From the NCBI GenBank assembly GCA_001953115.1, contig LSSL01000920.1, positions 5,819 to 29,409 on the forward strand: a DNA stretch of 23,591 bases, given 5' to 3'. Position 1 is the stretch's first letter; every line of letters starts with the position of its first letter. This document shows, piece by piece, positions 18,683 through 23,591 of the stretch. Under the pieces are notes generated by a model. That model did not search any database, had not been told where the DNA came from, and saw only the letters and a program-made list of their open reading frames with translations. A program made the position numbers and the translations under genes. The stretch comes from Smittium mucronatum. Taxonomy: Eukaryota; Kickxellomycota; Harpellomycetes; Harpellales; Legeriomycetaceae.

Positions 18683-21464
18683 ACGTCTCTCCAGAAAATT
18701 TTATTATATAATATATTTATAATTTTATACGTGTTTTTGGGATGCAAAGAATTTACATAAAGACGCTTAAGATAGGTAAATTGATATATTATTCTAATTT
18801 TTCATATACAGTTCTTGAAAATGTCTAAAAATAGCTTTCCATAACTTTGTATTTGAAAATACTTATATATATATATATATATATATTATTTTTTTATTAT
18901 CACGGATTTTATTGAAAGCCTTTATATACCACAACTGTAAATAAAGAGTCATATAAATATTTAGATGTGGCAAATATGACTCGCGGAGTTTGATTTTTCT
19001 TTAAATAATTCGCCTCCATAATTGATTTTAATAATTCGAATAAATAAATCTTTATATTCTAAGACCCTCTTCTGAAGCACAAGCGCATATTGCGTAGAAA
19101 TAGTGAAAATATAAAGCTTAGACAAATAATTTTAAATGATTTTAAATGATTTTATCTGGTACAAAACTTAGTAACTAGATGTTTTATGGAAGAAATTATA
19201 CGATATATTACCACAAAAAACTGAATATCTATCTGCTCCAGTGCTTTTTACACTTTAGTTTTTCTTGGCTCGGCGAAAAGATTGTATATAGTCAGTTTCC
19301 AAGTCCAGAAACCAAGAAAACTTGAAAAAATGATTTTTTTAATTTTTAATTTATATTATTTACTATTTTATTGTATATTATTTAACTCAAAACATGCTAT
19401 TTCTGGTTGAAAAAAGAAAAAAAATATAAATATAAATATAAAATAAAATAAAATAACTATAACTTATTCAAGATATTTTATACTCATACATTTCTTATAG
19501 TATCTAAATAGAGCTTATGTAGATTAGCATACTATTCTTATGTATTTAAACTTTCGAAGCACTTGAAAATAAAAAATACCTTGAAATATTGCCTTTGATA
19601 ACTTCTATTTTCAGCAATATTAATCCTTATATTAACCCTAAAGATTAAGTAACCCTCATATCTCGATTTTTATAATATTTTTCCATTCTCCTATCATATG
19701 ATACAATCGCCAACATATATACCTGAATCAAGCCTTCATATTCACTGAAGTTTTTTTCTTTATTTATTTTTTAAAAAATAGCCCGGAATTAAAAAAAAAA
19801 ACTGTTTAATTAATCTAAACTTATGCGCGTAAAAAAAAAAAAAAAATCAATTTGATTATTTTGCATTATTTTAAAGTATAATAGTTTATGAAAAGGAGAC
19901 ATACTTTTTTTTCTAATTTTTTTTCGTAGCTTTGAAAAATGCAAAGAATTTATATTTCCTAAATAAATACACTAAATATTTTTTTACATGCCTTTTTTAC
20001 AATTTTTCTGCTCATATTGTTTTTAAATAGTATTTGTAAGAATATATTTTGCCATATGGAGACATAAATATTAGTCTAATATAATTCAGTATAAAAAATA
20101 CCTCACCTACTTTTTTTTAGCTAATTTCAAATAAATACTTTCACTAATTCGGATACATACAATTTCACCCACTTCCAGATATGCATAACTCCAATTTAGC
20201 ATATTCAAAATTTATCATACAAACCAAAAGGTATAACTAAAAATATGATAACATAAAAATTGGCTTACTAACCGCAATCAATAATTTTTTTTTTACACAT
20301 CACACACTACAAATTAAGTATAAAAAAAATATTGCCGAGTTTTCAAAAAAAATGCTATTTTTTAATAAATTTAATAAATGACCCTACTAAAAAAAATAAG
20401 GAGAAATATCATACACATTTTATTAGAATTTATTTGGCGATAAACTTTTCCATAATCAGCGATTATGGAATCCTTCGGGGAAAAAAATTACATTATTAAT
20501 TTCCTATTATCTGCTATTTTTACTATAAAATAAAAATCCGTATATATATGAAGTGCTTTATATCCCTAGAATTAAAGCCAAAATTTAAATACCCATGTTT
20601 TTATGTTGTTTTCAAACATAGATAGATATATTTTATTTTAATATAATACTCATTTTAAAAATTTTAGAGCCTTTTCAAATATTTTTAAACATGAAAAATC
20701 GAAAAAAAAAGTAAGTTATTGAGCCGAAGAGTAGGAAAAAACTCTTTGAATTTTTTAAAGGAATCAATTTATTTTTTAGTTAGAATTGTTCAAAGCTATA
20801 GCCTTATGTATTATACAGCGACTGATGCACCAACTCATTCATATAATGATTGTTCAAAATATATTTTTAGTTATTTTTAAAAAACCAAACTAAAAAAATA
20901 TATTAAGCTTCTTAATAATTGTACCTTAATTTTTTATAGTAGCCGTGGCTTACTTTCAGAAATATCCATATCAATATATATATATATATTCCAAGATTTC
21001 TACTCCCACCATCGCTAAGCCAAAAATTATAACCAGCTCTGATAGCCCTAATTAAAGAATTAAATCTCAATTTTTTTATAATTATATCGTATTTAATACT
21101 AAAATCAAACGATTTTTTTTCTAACTATTATCATTAATTATATAATAGTGTGATTGGTACCGAAATAAGTAGAAAGTTCATATTTTCTGCTTCCCGCTCC
21201 CTGCCCCCCTGCGCCTTGCACCTCACACCTCTCACCATCCAATCAATATATTAATGATAAAGGTATATATATTCAGCTATCAATTTTCTTTAAATAAAAT
21301 CTGCAAAAATATTTTTTAATAAATCTCACAAGCATTAAATTTTTGTTTTATCTTGTTTTTTTTTTTGAATCTTACACTTTTAAATCAGACCAAGGGTAAG
21401 TATTTTCATTATCAGTTTCAACTCCAATTAAAAATTTCTAAACTTTAATTTTATTCTCTCTAAT
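18683..21464. other. AT-rich spacer with small structured spots
   Basis: No supportable gene. It contains an AT microsatellite (18864-18886), a TAAATA/TAAAA simple-repeat patch (about 19428-19455), hairpins at 19257-19322 and 20448-20470, and a C-rich island at 21186-21239. Confidence 0.5.
20448..20470. repeat. Perfect 10-bp hairpin
   Basis: TTCCATAATC, loop AGC, GATTATGGAA. A compact perfect stem-loop in otherwise featureless spacer; role unknown. Confidence 0.7.
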
Positions 21465-21853
21465 TATTTAGTCAATTTTTATGAATTTAATCCAATTTTC
21501 GTTTTTAATTTATGTTGATAATTTTTAATTTGAATAAAATATCATTCACTAAATTATAAAAAGCCATTTCTACCTCTATTATCCAAACTGTGATAAATAT
21601 AAAACATAAAAATACACTAAGGCCATCTTTACGAAGATGTGGCTTTTAAATTTATATTTACAAGGTTTTTTTAAATGTTTTTTAATTATTTGTGTTAGAT
21701 TTATAACTAAATAAAATTAATCTTTGCAATTTAAATAAAATTTAACAGCTATATAATTAATATTTTTTACCAAGAGACTATTTCTTAATGGATTTTTTTA
21801 GTTATATACAATAATAACTAAATTTATTTATTTGACGTTATTTGCATTAAATA
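21465..21853 (+). repeat. Left arm of a perfect 389-bp inverted repeat
   Basis: Compared base by base, it equals the reverse complement of 23203-23591 with no mismatch or gap. The arm may extend further left, but its partner lies beyond the window. Inner divergence begins after attaaata. Confidence 0.95.
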
Positions 21854-22481
21854 AATAAAAATATCAAAAATAAGTGTCGTTTTATTACTTCTTTAAATTA
21901 AAAATTATACCATACAGCAGATTATTAGACTTTCCAATAATTTTCTAAAGTTTATAATTAGATTATTCTACATATTTTTTGTATTTTTTACACATATTTT
22001 GCTTTTTTTTAACCTATTCATTATATTTTGGGGTATCAAGAGCTCTATATCTTTCTTAACTTCTTAATATATTTCCTGATATGTAATTTTTTTTCAAAAA
22101 ATACTCTTAATTCTAACAAATTTTTAATAAGTTGTTATAATTAATAAAAAAAATCATGAAATGTCTCTAAAGGTGTTATGAAAGTTCTAAGAAATCTATG
22201 AATTTGTACTTTTATATATATATATTTTTTCTGGATTTAATTAAATCTTTGACAAATTATTTGTTTAAATTTTGCAAACATAATTCGTACCAAATGAAAA
22301 AAAAAGTACAATATCCGTAGTTTGAAAACATAATTGTTTTACTTGAATTACTGATAATTAAAATTCGCTAATCAATATTTCAGATTCTTTAATATATATT
22401 CATTTTAACACAAAATAGTTGTAAGCTTTATAATTTTTTTTATATTATTTTGCTTCAAGTTTTTTCGGCAGAGAACAAAAT

Positions 22482-22824
22482 TTAATGTAAATATGCAGTG
22501 CATTTTCATTCCAGGTATAACAAAGACCTCGCAAAAAGTAGAGGAGATGCTTTAAAGTACATAAAAAAGAGCCAGAGCCTATAATTGAAAATTTTACTGA
22601 GATTATTTATTGCAGAAGAAATTAAAATTCTATACCTTCTGGATATCATGCCAGAATCATTGATCTTGAAATTAATGTATTTTGTATGGAAATTCAGTAA
22701 AAGAAAATTCGTCCAACTCAAGAAAATTTTGAGTGTATTTTGGAAGGAAATAAATTCTGTCTCTGTTGATAATACAAACCAGGCTAGGCCTGGAAAGTAT
22801 CACTGCTTACTCATAATCTTGTAA
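22482..22824 (+). pseudogene. Coding-like relic inside the inverted-repeat element
   Basis: One frame reads through about 22496-22824 with a single stop (TAA 22582-22584). The part after the stop, 79 codons, begins at a TTG rather than an ATG. It includes KSRGDALKYIKKSQ, a hydrophobic/basic middle and FWKEINSVSVDNTNQARPGK. Its base composition is less AT-rich than the flanks, suggesting former coding. I could not match it to a transposase family with confidence. Confidence 0.3.
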
Positions 22825-23202
22825 ATGATTATAAATTTTCAAACAATTTCTTTGGATTTATACTATTATTCAGCAATAATTCTTTGATTGCCTTGATATG
22901 GGATTTAATTGATATTGCATCATAACACTTTCTACTATGGGCATGACCAGAAAACCTGGTGGTTGATGGTGGATAATAATTTATGGCTATAAATTCATAG
23001 CATATATCCTATAATTATTTAATATAACATTACTCTCAAGCTGTATATAATAAAGATAAAAATCAAAAAATAGAATTTTACTATTTCTGATACTTGAAAT
23101 AATTTCAGCATTTATCTTAAATGATATAAAATAAATATAAATAATTTTATTAAACTCATTTATTTATTATGAAATTGACAAAAAATAGGATCATTTTTGG
23201 TA

Positions 23203-23591
23203 TATTTAATGCAAATAACGTCAAATAAATAAATTTAGTTATTATTGTATATAACTAAAAAAATCCATTAAGAAATAGTCTCTTGGTAAAAAATATTAAT
23301 TATATAGCTGTTAAATTTTATTTAAATTGCAAAGATTAATTTTATTTAGTTATAAATCTAACACAAATAATTAAAAAACATTTAAAAAAACCTTGTAAAT
23401 ATAAATTTAAAAGCCACATCTTCGTAAAGATGGCCTTAGTGTATTTTTATGTTTTATATTTATCACAGTTTGGATAATAGAGGTAGAAATGGCTTTTTAT
23501 AATTTAGTGAATGATATTTTATTCAAATTAAAAATTATCAACATAAATTAAAAACGAAAATTGGATTAAATTCATAAAAATTGACTAAATA
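23203..23591 (-). repeat. Right arm of the perfect inverted repeat (continues past window)
   Basis: Exact reverse complement of 21465-21853. It includes an internal short palindromic patch ggccatctttacgaagatgtggc. No outer end is visible. Confidence 0.95.

Larger units (their letters stand above)
21465..23591. mobile_element. Candidate young transposon or foldback element (right end outside window)
   Basis: Two identical 389-bp arms flank 1349 bp (21854-23202). The layout resembles a DNA transposon with long TIRs, like the decayed one at 13161-15106 but with unrelated sequence. Target duplications cannot be seen because the right arm reaches the window edge. The interior has no intact transposase, so the element would be nonautonomous. 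An assembly artefact or a genomic palindrome are real alternatives. Confidence 0.5.

Noticed and set aside
18475..18747. Open frames on both strands over the tRNA cluster
   Set aside because: They are translations of the three tRNA genes, a common false call, and have no independent support.
22585..22990. Reading the inverted-repeat interior as an IS1595/Merlin transposase
   Set aside because: Only RPGK and a frame-broken WWL...GG echo that family; the catalytic blocks cannot be placed.
1..23591. CRISPR arrays, bacterial operons, riboswitches
   Set aside because: No regularly spaced repeats exist and the genes are intron-containing and eukaryotic.

Overview
The window is strongly AT-rich nuclear DNA from a eukaryote, most likely an early-diverging fungus. 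Genes carry short GT-AG introns (59-133 nt), the ISY1 and USP proteins read best as fungal-type, a tRNA cluster has Pol III internal promoters, and most of the rest is AT-rich spacer with decayed mobile elements. The fungal assignment is an inference from protein and intron style; no rRNA or other strong marker is present.

Layout. 1-554: the 3' end of a poly(A)-tailed retroelement (end of an ORF, a 3' UTR of about 355 nt, AATAAA, A10). 555-1650: spacer with a possible gene relic and a TATA box. 1654-2748: an intact, intronless gene for a secreted, N-glycosylation-prone 364-aa protein of no family I recognise, followed by a doubtful small membrane ORF (2883-3194). 3195-6784: AT-rich spacer containing a second, 5'-truncated copy of the same retroelement (5581-5782), flanked by an exact 11-bp target-site duplication. 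6785-7767: spliceosome factor ISY1, five exons, with an intron directly after the ATG. 8337-10441: a seven-exon, membrane-anchored ubiquitin-specific protease of the USP30/Ubp16 type. 10442-13158: empty spacer. 13161-15106: a dead Tc1/mariner-type transposon with unusually long (about 280-300 bp) terminal inverted repeats. 15109-18430: spacer with two possible coding relics. 18446-18682: three minus-strand tRNA genes (Val-Ser-Lys in transcription order) 3 and 6 nt apart, ending in one T7 Pol III terminator. 18683-21464: spacer. 21465-23591: two identical 389-bp inverted arms around 1349 bp, the right arm running off the window end.

The host genes do unrelated jobs (splicing, organelle-surface deubiquitination, a secreted product, translation). 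I see no operon-like functional link. The window's distinctive content is its mobile DNA: an A-tailed retroelement with a visible TSD, an old Tc1/mariner relic, and a perfect long inverted repeat that is either a very young transposon or foldback element or an assembly artefact. I found no convincing wholly new multi-gene system. The best unexplained items are the perfect inverted repeat, the orphan secreted gene, and the retroelement 3' tail with its hairpin.
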